Of a stretch of 27,560 nt of DNA, positions 7,834 through 16,201 are shown in pieces; position 1 is the first letter of the stretch; each line of letters starts with the position of its first letter. This stretch comes from Bifidobacterium breve (GTDB taxonomy: Bacteria > Actinomycetota > Actinomycetes > S36-B12): NCBI GenBank assembly GCA_945900705.1, contig CAMDKJ010000005.1:1-27560 (forward strand), in the 5' to 3' direction. Position numbers and translations under genes: made by a program. The notes beneath the pieces were generated by a model. That model did no database searches, was not told the DNA's origin, and saw only the letters and a list, made by a program, of their open reading frames with translations.

Positions 7834-8211
7834 ATGGCAATGGCAGCGCCCTTCCCCGCGCAAACGCAACGCTCCCGCACGGCCGTTAGCACCTCTAGTT
7901 CCAAGCTCCGCCTGACCACCAGAGGCCGGGTCTTACTTCTGGTCGCGACGATTGTGGCGCTATTTACCGTGGTCGTGGCATCAGGTCGCTTCACCGCTCA
8001 GGCCACGGTCAACTCTGACACCGCAGGTCAATCTGCTCCAGCTGCCGCCGTGGTGGTCGTGCAAGCTGGCGAGTCCTTGTGGTCGATTGCACAACAGGTC
8101 GCGCCTAATACTGATCCGCGCGAGATGGTGAGCCGAATCCGTGATCTAAATGGATTGGCCGATGCAGTGGTTACCCCCGGGCAGGCGCTACTCGTGCCAC
8201 AAGTTCGCTAA
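7834..8211 (+). CDS. Membrane-anchored LysM protein, probable SOS-induced cell-division inhibitor (YneA/ChiZ/DivS-like)
   Basis: This 125-residue protein has a basic, Ser/Thr-rich N-terminus, one membrane segment at about 32-50, a short Ala-rich linker and a LysM domain at about 74-123 (VQAGESLWSIA ... DLNGLADAVVTPGQALLVP). AAAGGA at 7821-7826 sets the start at ATG 7834; an ATG at 7798 lacks a site. Small TM+LysM proteins divergent from lexA and under LexA control halt septation after DNA damage: YneA in Bacillus, and Rv2719c/ChiZ and DivS as functional counterparts in actinobacteria. Position, architecture and tandem LexA boxes all agree. The protein is shorter than ChiZ, and whether it is an inhibitor or hydrolase is not shown. 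Confidence 0.85.
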   Translation: MAMAAPFPAQTQRSRTAVSTSSSKLRLTTRGRVLLLVATIVALFTVVVASGRFTAQATVNSDTAGQSAPAAAVVVVQAGESLWSIAQQVAPNTDPREMVSRIRDLNGLADAVVTPGQALLVPQVR

Positions 8212-8287
8212 CCGTCCCAAGGAGCAAGGCCCGGCGCTACCATCTTGGTGCGTACCTCACGCGTTTGTTTCCCCAATGGAGTTCCCA

Positions 8288-9103
8288 ATGTCTGCAGTAG
8301 GCCGGTATCGGGTTGAACGCGTAACCGCTGGCGTGCGCAGCCAAGTGGCCGATGAGGTAGCTGTTGAAGAACCGCTCGAAATTCGAGTAGCTGGTTGCCC
8401 TCCGTGGCTCACCATGCGCACACCAGGTGATGACATAGATCTGGCCTTAGGCTGGTTGGTGAGTGAGGGTGCGGTCAGCTCCGCCGATGAGGTCTTTAGC
8501 GCCCAAGAATGTAGTAGTGGCGAGGGCCTGGAGCGCGCTACCTCCGTTGACATCACGCTGCGCGATGGGGTCCAGCCACCGCTGGCCCGTTCATATGCGG
8601 CGAGCAGTAGTTGTGGGGTGTGTGGCTCCGATACCAACCTTGATGTCCTGAGTAGATGCGCGTGGCCACTTGATGAGGTGACAACGCAAGTCGAAGCAGC
8701 GGTGCTGCTTAGTTTCCCCGATCAACTCCGCAAGTCCCAGCGCGGTTTTGGGCGCACCGGTGGGCTGCATGCGGCCGGCCTATTTGTGGCGGGTACCGGT
8801 GAGCGGTTGATCGTGCGTGAGGATGTTGGCCGCCATAACGCAGTTGACAAAGTTATTGGCTGGGCACTTCGCGAAGGTCAATTACCCGGCCGTGGGTTGG
8901 TGCTGCAGGTCAGTAGCCGAGCCTCCTTCGAGCTAGTGCAGAAGGCTGCGACCGCGGGGATACCGATTTTGTCCACAGTTTCAGCCCCCACCTCGATGGC
9001 AATTGAGCTAGCGCGCACCGTGCACCTCTCATTAGCCTGCTTTGTCCGTGGCACCACTTTCAACATCTATTCGGAGCCCGAGCGGATTAGCAATTCGTCA
9101 TGA
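8288..9103 (+). CDS. fdhD: FdhD, sulfurtransferase for formate dehydrogenase molybdenum cofactor
   Basis: FdhD (271 aa) carries sulfur from a cysteine desulfurase to the bis-MGD cofactor of formate dehydrogenase and is needed for its activity. The CxxC motif is Cys109-Cys112 in SSSCGVCG. Other family blocks are GGLHAAGLF, EDVGRHNAVDKVIG and VSSRASFELVQKA. I chose ATG 8288 because a GGAG lies six bases before it; an in-frame ATG at 8276 is possible. The stop overlaps the mobA start (ATGA). The 76-bp gap from the LysM gene makes a separate promoter possible. No formate dehydrogenase gene is in the window. Confidence 0.95.
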   Translation: MSAVGRYRVERVTAGVRSQVADEVAVEEPLEIRVAGCPPWLTMRTPGDDIDLALGWLVSEGAVSSADEVFSAQECSSGEGLERATSVDITLRDGVQPPLARSYAASSSCGVCGSDTNLDVLSRCAWPLDEVTTQVEAAVLLSFPDQLRKSQRGFGRTGGLHAAGLFVAGTGERLIVREDVGRHNAVDKVIGWALREGQLPGRGLVLQVSSRASFELVQKAATAGIPILSTVSAPTSMAIELARTVHLSLACFVRGTTFNIYSEPERISNSS

Positions 9104-9669
9104 CTGCTGCCAAACCTGCTGACCTCTCCTGCCTGATTTTGACCGGTGGCCGCAGCAGTCGACTCGGTAGCGACAAGGCGGCTACGGAAATCAACGGGGT
9201 CACATTGCTCGATCGGTTAGTTGGCGCATTGCCTGGCCAGCCAACGATCATTGGCCCGGAAATCCAAGGCGGCCCCGCGGCGGCCATTGCCGCGGGCCTT
9301 GATGCTGTAGCCACAACCTGGGTGGCGGTGGTCGCGGTTGATATGCCGTTCGCGGCACGAATTATTGAATATCTGGCAACCATGACCTCGGGGGCGAGAG
9401 CTGATGGGTTTGTGCCGGTTGACGCCGCAGGCAAAGAGCAGTGGTTATGTGGTGTGTACCGAACTGCCGCACTTCGAGTAGCGGTGGCAGGGTTCGGGCC
9501 AATCGTTGGGGCACCGCTTCATAAAGTCATGTCTTGCGTTGATCTCCAACGGGTTCAAGTACCCGATGACCTCTTAGCTTTACTTATTGATGTTGACACC
9601 CCGGTAGACCTGGAAAGAGCCCGCTTAATGGCCCAGGATCTAATGGCCAAAGAAGAGGAGATTGACTGA
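9100..9669 (+). CDS. mobA: Molybdenum cofactor guanylyltransferase
   Basis: MobA (189 aa) attaches GMP from GTP to molybdopterin to make the MGD form of the cofactor. The nucleotide-binding signature LTGGRSSRLGSDKA is at residues 14-27, and the metal-binding Asp is Asp81 in VDMP. The length fits the family. Translation is coupled to fdhD through an ATGA overlap and to the next gene through TGATG. The FdhD-MobA pairing indicates an MGD-type enzyme, most likely formate dehydrogenase, elsewhere in the genome. Confidence 0.92.
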   Translation: MTAAKPADLSCLILTGGRSSRLGSDKAATEINGVTLLDRLVGALPGQPTIIGPEIQGGPAAAIAAGLDAVATTWVAVVAVDMPFAARIIEYLATMTSGARADGFVPVDAAGKEQWLCGVYRTAALRVAVAGFGPIVGAPLHKVMSCVDLQRVQVPDDLLALLIDVDTPVDLERARLMAQDLMAKEEEID

Positions 9670-9914
9670 TGAGCAGTACCCAAGACTGGGTTGATGCGGT
9701 GAGCCAGGAGTTAAATGTCGCTACTCCGGTTGATGTTGCCATGCTCCTTGACGTAGCACGTATTGCGGCCCATCAAGTTGAACGGCCAGCCGCGCCACTA
9801 ACCACTTACCTTCTCGGATTTGCGGTCGGGCAGGGGATGGACCCGGCGGTGGCTATGGGGAAAATCACTGATCTTGCGGCAAATTGGCCACCTGGTGGCG
9901 CAGTGGCCAAATGA
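9669..9914 (+). CDS. Small DUF6457-like protein of the molybdenum cofactor operon
   Basis: This 81-residue protein starts MSSTQDWVDAVSQEL and contains VAMLLDVARIAAHQVERPAAPLTTYLLGFAVG. The segment RPAAPLTTxLLG is typical of the DUF6457 family, found in actinomycetes beside mobA or fdhD. Its function is unknown. It starts one base into the mobA stop codon, so it is surely co-translated with mobA. No membrane segment or metal-binding cysteine is present. Confidence 0.75.
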   Translation: MSSTQDWVDAVSQELNVATPVDVAMLLDVARIAAHQVERPAAPLTTYLLGFAVGQGMDPAVAMGKITDLAANWPPGGAVAK

Positions 9915-10008
9915 GGGCGAGACTCGCCGAGGCCAGCACCTTGCGTTCTGGCCAAATCCCCGATACCTTCAAGACCCCAAGATGTAGTAGTTACAGCCCG
10001 GTGTTTCC

Positions 10009-10048
10009 TCCACAGGTTGTGGTTACAGCTCCACAGGGTATCCACAGG
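10009..10048. promoter_or_regulatory. Repeated octamer and palindrome upstream of nrdR (candidate operator region)
   Basis: The 218-bp gap 9915-10132 holds no convincing gene. Within it TCCACAGG occurs three times, at 10009-10016, 10030-10037 and 10041-10048. The first copy overlaps a perfect palindrome CCACA-GGT-TGTGG at 10010-10022. TTGTGG (10017-10022) and TATCCA (10039-10044) could be weak -35 and -10 elements 16 bp apart, which would place the palindrome over the -35. NrdR commonly controls nrd genes through palindromic boxes, but this motif does not match the published box closely, so the regulator is unknown. Confidence 0.4.
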
Positions 10049-10132
10049 ACGTCCCCAAGATCGGTCCCGCGGGTAGGTGGAGTGTCAGGCCAAATGTTAC
10101 TGAAGTGAAACAAGGGAAGGGAGGTACACAAA

Positions 10133-10639
10133 ATGCGTTGTCCATTCTGTAAGGAGGACGACTCACGGGTGGTGGACTCCCGCACCACCGATGACGGGGC
10201 CGCAATTCGCCGTCGCCGCGAGTGCTCCGCGTGCGGGCGGCGGTTTACCACCGCCGAGAACACCGTGCTGCTGGTTGCAAAGCGCTCAGGTGTCCAAGAG
10301 CCCTTTAGCCGGGCCAAAGTCATCGGAGGTGTGCGCAAAGCCTGCCAAGGCCGCCCGGTTAGCGAGGACGACCTCGGCAGGTTGGCGCAGCGCGTTGAAG
10401 ATTCAGTGCGGGCCGCCGGCATCGCGGAGATCCCAGCCATGGAAGTGGGCCTGGCAATTCTCGGCCCATTGCGCGAACTCGATGAGGTTGCTTACCTGCG
10501 CTTCGCGTCGGTGTACCGCTCATTTGACAACCTTGAGGATTTTGAAGCCGAGATCGCCCTTCTTCGCGCCGAAGGCGAGCCACTTGGTCACGAACCAGCC
10601 AGCAATGCATCCACCGCCAAGTCTTCCCAATCCCGATAA
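10133..10639 (+). CDS. nrdR: NrdR, ribonucleotide reductase transcriptional repressor
   Basis: NrdR (168 aa) senses ATP/dATP through an ATP-cone and represses ribonucleotide reductase genes. The Zn ribbon ligands are Cys3, Cys6, Cys31 and Cys34, and the ATP-cone spans roughly residues 49-139 (VQEPFSRAKVIGGVRKAC onward). The C-terminal tail of about 20 residues is Ser/Ala-rich and variable. A GAGG eight bases before ATG 10133 fixes the start. nrdJ follows 21 bp downstream, so the regulator and its expected target are in one operon. Confidence 0.97.
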   Translation: MRCPFCKEDDSRVVDSRTTDDGAAIRRRRECSACGRRFTTAENTVLLVAKRSGVQEPFSRAKVIGGVRKACQGRPVSEDDLGRLAQRVEDSVRAAGIAEIPAMEVGLAILGPLRELDEVAYLRFASVYRSFDNLEDFEAEIALLRAEGEPLGHEPASNASTAKSSQSR

Positions 10640-10660
10640 CCGCTCGATACGAAAGGCACC

Positions 10661-13501
10661 ATGATGACGATCACGACTAGCACACCGGCCGGTTTCATTC
10701 ACAACACCTTGAATAAACCCGGGCTGGTGATGGAGCGCGTCTACACCACCGAAGGTGTTCACCCATATGACGAAATAACTTGGGAGCGCCGTGATGTGGT
10801 GCAGAACAACTGGAAGACCGGTGAGGTGGTCTTCGAGCAGCGCGGGGTTGAGTTCCCAGATTCATGGAGTGTTAACGCATCAACCATTGTCACTACCAAG
10901 TACTTCCGCGGGGCGGTTGGTACCGAGCAGCGCGAATGGAGTCTTAAGCAACTCATTGACAGGGTGGTGCTTACCTACACCAAGGCCGGCAAAGAGAACG
11001 GCTATTTTCGGACCAACAAGGATGCTGAAATATTTGAACATGAGTTGACGCACATGCTGGTCAACCAGGTTTTCAGCTTCAACTCCCCGGTCTGGTTCAA
11101 CGTCGGCACCGTGTCACCGCAGCAGGTGAGCGCCTGCTTCATCCTCAGTGTTGATGACCGTATGGAGTCAATCCTTAACTGGTACCGCGAAGAAGGCATG
11201 ATCTTCAAAGGCGGATCAGGGGCAGGGCTAAATCTTTCGCGCATTAGATCGAGCAAGGAGCTACTTAAATCATCCGGCGGGACCGCATCAGGGCCGGTCT
11301 CTTTCATGCGCGGCGCTGATGCATCAGCCGGCACAATTAAATCTGGCGGCGCAACCCGCAGGGCCGCCAAAATGGTGGTACTTGACGTCAATCACCCAGA
11401 CATCGAAGAGTTCATCGAGACTAAAGTCCGTGAAGAGGACAAAATCCGCGTCCTGCGCGACGCCGGCTACGACATGGATCTTGGTGGCAAAGATATTTCC
11501 AGTGTGCAATATCAAAATGCGAACAACTCGGTACGCGTTTCGGACTTGTTCATGCAAGCGGTCGAAAATGGCGAACCGTTTGGTTTGACCGCTCGTACAG
11601 ATGGCCATGTGGTTGAAACAGTTGATGCGAAGACGCTATTTCGTACGATGACCGAGGCGGCTTGGGCGTGTGCTGATCCGGGTATCCAGTACGACGACAC
11701 CATCAATGACTGGCATACCAACCCCGAAACGGGGCGCATCAATGCGTCAAACCCGTGCTCGGAGTACATGAGCCTGGATAACTCATCCTGCAATCTAGCC
11801 AGCCTCAACTTGCTGACGTTCCTAAAGGACGACGATACTTTTGACGCCGACCGTTTTGTGAAGGCTGTTGAAATAATCATTACCGCCATGGATATCTCGA
11901 TTTCCTTCGCAGACTTCCCAACGGAGCCGATCGCCGACACCACCCGCAAGTACCGGCAACTGGGTATCGGCTACGCAAACCTCGGTGCGCTATTGATGGC
12001 TACGGGATTGCCATACGACTCAGACGGCGGTCGTGCGCTGGCGGCCGCAATCACTTCGGTCATGACCGGAACCGCCTATAAGCGCAGTGCGGAACTTGCG
12101 GGCATCGTGGGGCCGTACGAGGGTTATGCGCGTAATGAGAGCGGTCACAAGCGCGTGATGCGTAAGCACGCGTCAGCTAACGACAATGTGCGCGGGGTTA
12201 CCACTCTCGACACTTCGGTTATGAAGGTCGCCCATAGCCAGTGGGAGCAGGCACTCAAAATCGGCGAAGAGAACGGCTGGCGCAATGCGCAAGCTTCCGT
12301 TCTGGCGCCGACCGGCACCATCGGGTTCATGATGGACTGCGACACCACGGGCATTGAACCCGACTTCTCACTCGTTAAGTTCAAGAAGCTTGTTGGTGGC
12401 GGCTCAATGCAGATCGTCAACCAAACGATCCCGCGCGCACTCCGCCGCCTCGGGTACACCGAAGAGACGATCGAAGCCATCGTGGAGTTCATCTCCGAGA
12501 ACGGGCACGTAGTGGATGCTCCAGGCCTTAAGACCGAGCATTATCCGGTCTTTGACACCGCAATGGGAGTTCGCTCCATTACCCCGATGGGCCATGTTCG
12601 CATGATGGCGGCCACGCAGCCCTTCCTCTCGGGAGCGATTTCGAAGACCGTCAATATGCCGCAGTCGGCTACGGTCGAAGAAGTTGAAGAGATTTACTTC
12701 CAGGGCTGGAAATATGGACTCAAGGCGCTGGCAATTTATCGCGATAACTGCAAGGTTGGTCAACCGTTGTCGGATGGCAAATCCGCAAAGGTAGATGAGA
12801 TTGTTGACGCCACGGCTGAAGCCATCGCACAGCTCGTGGGCCAGCCCACCCGCCGGCGGTTGCCAAAGTCCCGCCCGAGCTTGACAACAAGTTTCTCGGT
12901 GGCTGGCGCTGAGGGTTACATGACCGCGGGAAGTTACCCAGATGATGGTCTTGGCGAAGTATTCCTCAAACTCGGAAAGCAAGGTTCAACCCTTGCCGGG
13001 GTCATGGATGCGTTCTCGATAGCGATCAGTATTGCGCTGCAGTACGGCGTGCCGCTGGAGGCTTTCGTAAGCAAGTTCGTGAATATGCGCTTCGAACCGG
13101 CGGGCATGACAGATGACCCCGATATTCGGATCTCGCAGTCGATCATGGACTACATCTTCCGGCGTCTGGCGTTGGATTATCTACCTTACGAAAAGCGCGC
13201 TGCCCTTGGTATTCACAGCGCCGATGAGCGGGCGGCAACGGTGGAAGCCAACTATGCGCACTACGCACCCGCGGCTTCGGCTGATCTTGATGTTGATATC
13301 GCTGCAGTAGTTGAAGTGGTGGTGGCAGAAGCGGCCCCAGCAAAGGCGGCCAGCAGGGCACATTCGAGTGCTGAGATCCTAGAAGAGATAACCGGTACCG
13401 CCTCTGATGCACCACTTTGCATGACCTGTGGCATCAAGATGCGCCCGGCGGGTAGCTGCTACGTCTGTGAAGGGTGCGGAAGCACCTCGGGTTGTAGCTA
13501 A
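10661..13501 (+). CDS. nrdJ: Class II (adenosylcobalamin-dependent) ribonucleoside-diphosphate reductase
   Basis: NrdJ (946 aa) makes deoxyribonucleotides using adenosylcobalamin to generate the thiyl radical, independently of oxygen. The catalytic loop NPCSEYMSL and SSCNLASLN, the FKGGSGAGLNLS segment and the substrate-loop APTGTIGF are all present. The C-terminus has the redox-active Cys cluster CMTCGIKMRPAGSCYVCEGCG. The length is normal, with no sign of an intein. Two adjacent ATGs (10661 and 10664) are possible; GAAAGG at 10651-10656 is better spaced for the second. No class I or III reductase is in the window. The enzyme implies a need for cobalamin, made or imported. Confidence 0.97.
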   Translation: MMTITTSTPAGFIHNTLNKPGLVMERVYTTEGVHPYDEITWERRDVVQNNWKTGEVVFEQRGVEFPDSWSVNASTIVTTKYFRGAVGTEQREWSLKQLIDRVVLTYTKAGKENGYFRTNKDAEIFEHELTHMLVNQVFSFNSPVWFNVGTVSPQQVSACFILSVDDRMESILNWYREEGMIFKGGSGAGLNLSRIRSSKELLKSSGGTASGPVSFMRGADASAGTIKSGGATRRAAKMVVLDVNHPDIEEFIETKVREEDKIRVLRDAGYDMDLGGKDISSVQYQNANNSVRVSDLFMQAVENGEPFGLTARTDGHVVETVDAKTLFRTMTEAAWACADPGIQYDDTINDWHTNPETGRINASNPCSEYMSLDNSSCNLASLNLLTFLKDDDTFDADRFVKAVEIIITAMDISISFADFPTEPIADTTRKYRQLGIGYANLGALLMATGLPYDSDGGRALAAAITSVMTGTAYKRSAELAGIVGPYEGYARNESGHKRVMRKHASANDNVRGVTTLDTSVMKVAHSQWEQALKIGEENGWRNAQASVLAPTGTIGFMMDCDTTGIEPDFSLVKFKKLVGGGSMQIVNQTIPRALRRLGYTEETIEAIVEFISENGHVVDAPGLKTEHYPVFDTAMGVRSITPMGHVRMMAATQPFLSGAISKTVNMPQSATVEEVEEIYFQGWKYGLKALAIYRDNCKVGQPLSDGKSAKVDEIVDATAEAIAQLVGQPTRRRLPKSRPSLTTSFSVAGAEGYMTAGSYPDDGLGEVFLKLGKQGSTLAGVMDAFSIAISIALQYGVPLEAFVSKFVNMRFEPAGMTDDPDIRISQSIMDYIFRRLALDYLPYEKRAALGIHSADERAATVEANYAHYAPAASADLDVDIAAVVEVVVAEAAPAKAASRAHSSAEILEEITGTASDAPLCMTCGIKMRPAGSCYVCEGCGSTSGCS

Positions 13502-13574
13502 TCGGGAGTCGTCCCACAGACTAGACATCCTTGGTATTGTTTGCGAACACCTCAATTTAGGGAGAATCAATTCC

Positions 13575-13952
13575 ATGAATCTCGGAGAGTCCATCTGGAC
13601 TTTGCTCGTCATCTTCCTCATGATCATGTTCTTCATGATCTTCTTCATGGTGGTGCTGGATCTTTTCAGTGACCATGAAGAAAGCGGCCTAGCCAAGGCG
13701 ATCTGGATCATCTTCTTGATCTTGTTGCCACCGATCACGGTGCTGATCTACGTGATCGCACGCGGTAACGGTATGGCCAAGCGCCGCCAGAAGCAGGTAG
13801 AGCAGGCACAGGGTGAGCAGAAGGCCTACATTAAATCGATGGCGGGCACCACCTCACCGGCTGACCAGATCGCCTCAGCGAAGGCACTACTGGATGCGGG
13901 CACTATCTCGCAGCAGGATTTCGATTCGCTGAAGGCAAAGGCACTGGCGTAA
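13575..13952 (+). CDS. PLDc_N / SHOCT-domain small membrane protein
   Basis: This 125-residue protein has two hydrophobic segments (about 8-30 and 40-62). They resemble the PLDc_N two-helix module (LFSDHEESGLAKAIWIIFLILLPP ending in YVIARGNGMA), followed by a charged, Gln-rich stretch. It ends in a SHOCT motif (DQIASAKALLDAGTISQQDFDSLKAKAL). AGGGAGAA eight bases before ATG 13575 sets the start. Proteins of this type are widespread in actinomycetes and uncharacterised. It is a single-gene unit, closed by a strong hairpin at 13971-14010. Confidence 0.82.
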   Translation: MNLGESIWTLLVIFLMIMFFMIFFMVVLDLFSDHEESGLAKAIWIIFLILLPPITVLIYVIARGNGMAKRRQKQVEQAQGEQKAYIKSMAGTTSPADQIASAKALLDAGTISQQDFDSLKAKALA

Positions 13953-13970
13953 CAAGTTTTAAATCACCAA

Positions 13971-14010
13971 CAGGTGCGGCGGGCAGGAATTCTCCTGTCC
14001 TCCGCACCTG
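13971..14010 (+). terminator. Long hairpin after the SHOCT gene, likely terminator
   Basis: An 18-base arm at 13971-13988 pairs with 13993-14010 across the loop ATTC, with one mismatch and one G-U pair. It begins 18 bp after the SHOCT stop. There is no U-tract after it, the common actinomycete form of intrinsic terminator, so efficiency is uncertain. The symmetry would allow action in both directions. Confidence 0.75.
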
Positions 14011-14035
14011 AATATTGAGTTACCTAGTGAAATAG

Positions 14036-15013
14036 ATGAAGAAGACTCCAAAAATTAATCCCCAGGTGCGCTGGGCCGTGCTTAAGTTTATCCCGAGAAT
14101 CGGCCTGTCAAAGCCACTTCCGGCCGGCGATTGGGCCGGCCGGCGCGCCAGTTCAGCCGCACGACAAGTCAAGTTGGAGAAGTTACTAGCAAAAATATCT
14201 CCGCCACCAAGTGATGTTGAGATATCCAATTACACTTGTCCCCGGCCCGATGGCTCCATATTGCCGCTGCGCCTTTATCGAAAGTGCGGGAGCAGGTCAC
14301 TCGCACTTATCGTGTACGTGCACGGCGGCGGCATGATTATGGGAACGGTTGACGCATATGACTCAGTGTGTGCAAAATACGCATCATTTGCCGACGTCGC
14401 CATCTTGTCGGTGGACTATCGATTAGCGCCTGAGTATCCATTCCCCGCAGCAATCGAAGATGTAAGTGCAGGCGTGCGCTGGGCGCGTGAAAATTATGGT
14501 GAGCTTGCCATCGATCCCAAGCGCATTGGTATCGCGGGCGATAGCGCGGGGGGAGGCATTGCCGCCGGAGTGCTGCTGAAGGCCCGCGATGAAGGTTTTG
14601 GGTTAAGTTCCGCGATGCTCATCTACCCAATGCTTGATGATCGCACGATTGCTTCACCGGTCTCTGGGCCAAAGCTCACCGGCCCATTCATCATTTGGTC
14701 CTATAACGACAACATCACCGGTTGGCGGTGTCTGCTAGGTGAGGTCGGGCCAGGGGAGGTGTCGGCTTATGCAGCCCCCGCGCGGGCGACACAGTTAGGG
14801 GGGCTGCCGCCGATCTACATCGAGGTTGGTGACCTGGATATCTTCCACGACGAAGATGTCGCTTTCGCCTCGCGCCTTCGTGATGTCGGCGGCGATGTTC
14901 AATTGCACCTGCGCCCCGGGTGCCCACACGGCTACGAGGTGGTCGCACCGAAATCACGGATCGCCCAATTAGCTATGCAGCAAAGATACGAATTTCTGCG
15001 GTCGTTCAACTAG
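14036..15013 (+). CDS. Alpha/beta hydrolase, HSL-type esterase/lipase
   Basis: This 325-residue protein belongs to the hormone-sensitive-lipase-like (bacterial family IV) esterases. The oxyanion-hole motif HGGG is at 96-99, and the nucleophile is Ser170 in GDSAGG. The likely acid is Asp268 in GDLDIFHDE and the base is His298 in CPHGYE. YRLAPEYPFPAA is also typical. No signal peptide is apparent, so it is probably cytosolic and acts on short acyl esters; the natural substrate is unknown. The start ATG 14036 has no strong ribosome binding site. Its stop overlaps the end of the convergent ACR3 pseudogene by 8 bases. Confidence 0.88.
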   Translation: MKKTPKINPQVRWAVLKFIPRIGLSKPLPAGDWAGRRASSAARQVKLEKLLAKISPPPSDVEISNYTCPRPDGSILPLRLYRKCGSRSLALIVYVHGGGMIMGTVDAYDSVCAKYASFADVAILSVDYRLAPEYPFPAAIEDVSAGVRWARENYGELAIDPKRIGIAGDSAGGGIAAGVLLKARDEGFGLSSAMLIYPMLDDRTIASPVSGPKLTGPFIIWSYNDNITGWRCLLGEVGPGEVSAYAAPARATQLGGLPPIYIEVGDLDIFHDEDVAFASRLRDVGGDVQLHLRPGCPHGYEVVAPKSRIAQLAMQQRYEFLRSFN

Positions 15014-16076
15014 TTCGCTTTTCTGCCAATCGGCGCATCAGCCAAAGCGACACATAAACCAAGGCGACTAACGCCGGTACCTCGATCAGTGGCCCGATGA
15101 CACCAGCTAAGGCTTGCCCTGACGTGACACCCCAAACACCGACTGAGACGGCAATAGCGAGTTCGAAGTTATTACCGGCCGCGGTAAACGCCAAAGTTGC
15201 GGTCTTGGGGTAGCCGAGTTTGCTCTTGATCCCAAGGAAGAATGAAACACCCCACATGATTATGAAGTAGACAAGAAGCGGGATAGCAATATTAAGAACT
15301 GAAATAGGGCTGCTGATTATCGCATCGCCCTGCAGTGCGAACATAATGATGATTGTGAAAAGCAGCCCGTATAAGGCAAATGGACTAATACGTGGGATGA
15401 ATTTCTCCTCGTACCAAACGCGGCCTTTAGCCCTTAATCCGATGCGTCTGGTCAGATAGCCGGCGACCAAGGGGATACCGAGGAAGATAAGGACGGCTTT
15501 GGTGATATCCCAAGTTGAAAATTGCACATCTTGGGTATCAAGGCCCAGCCAGCCTGGAAGTATTTTCAGATAAAAAGTTCCAAGTAGCGCGTAGGCAAGA
15601 ATTTGGAAAACAGAGTTGATCGCAACTAGTAATGCGGCCGCCTCGCTATCGCCACAGGCGAGGTCATTCCAGATCAGCACCATGGCGATACATCGAGCCA
15701 GCCCGATCACTATCAGCCCGGTACGAAATGCTGGCTGATCTGGCAAGAAAGTCCAGTCGAGCACGAACATCAAGGCCGGGCCGATCACCCAGTTAAGTAG
15801 CAGTTAAAGCCAGAGTAACCGCCGATCCCCGGTGACATGCCCCATCTCCTCGTATCGGACTTTGGCGAGTACCGGATACATCATCAGCATCAGGCCCAGG
15901 GCAATTGGCAGTGAGGTTTCTCCGATACTCACCGAGTCAAGGGCTGATTGAATGCCCGGGACCCTTTATCCTAGACCCAGGCCCAGCGCCATGGCCACGA
16001 GAATCCAGACCGGCAAGAAGCGTCCCAGTAGTGACAATTTGCCCAGCACCGCGGAATCAGCGTTTGTTGTGTTCAC
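15006..16076 (-). pseudogene. ACR3-type arsenite efflux permease, broken by two in-frame stop codons
   Basis: Read from GTG 16076 on the minus strand, the frame encodes a full ACR3 arsenite/antimonite permease, but TAA codons interrupt it at 15966-15968 and 15804-15806. The pieces read RFLPVWILVAMALGLGLG, stop, RVPGIQSALDSV to GDRRLLWL, stop, LLLNWVIGPALMF onward, all in one frame with no indel. The downstream 260 residues are uninterrupted and keep the conserved Cys of WNDLACGD and the Glu of NNFELAIAV needed for transport. Restart at ATG 15788 could give a protein lacking the first two membrane helices. Several helices follow, ending RRLAEKRTS. No arsR or arsC is next to it. It looks recently inactivated, unless the stops are sequence errors. 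Confidence 0.8.
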
Positions 16077-16201
16077 AGCAGGATCTTATCTATCGTTTGA
16101 ACGGCACTTTCTCGATGTTGGACCTGCCAGAATGTACTAGTCTCACGTAAGGTGATATCACACGGGTGCGCGTTGTTGGCGCCGCGGCAAAGGGAGCGAA
16201 A

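Noticed and set aside
10009..10048. DnaA boxes / replication origin upstream of nrdR
   Set aside because: GTATCCACA resembles a DnaA box at eight of nine positions, but there is only one such match, no dnaA, dnaN or gyrB, and no AT-rich unwinding region.
9884..10108. 74-codon open frame between DUF6457 and nrdR
   Set aside because: It overlaps the DUF6457 end and covers the repeat-rich region; composition looks like non-coding sequence.
10661..13501. Intein in nrdJ
   Set aside because: Ribonucleotide reductases often host inteins, but the length of 946 residues and continuous family motifs leave no room for one.
15789..16076. Frameshift in the ACR3 gene
   Set aside because: Translation by hand shows that all three pieces lie in one frame; the breaks are two TAA codons, so no frameshift is needed.
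15006..16076. Stop-codon reassignment or recoding in the ACR3 gene
   Set aside because: TAA ends nrdR, nrdJ and the SHOCT gene in this window, and no recoding element was seen after either stop.
15905..16150. 81-codon plus-strand frame opposite the ACR3 gene
   Set aside because: It is antisense to recognisable ACR3 codons and has no ribosome binding site or family pattern.
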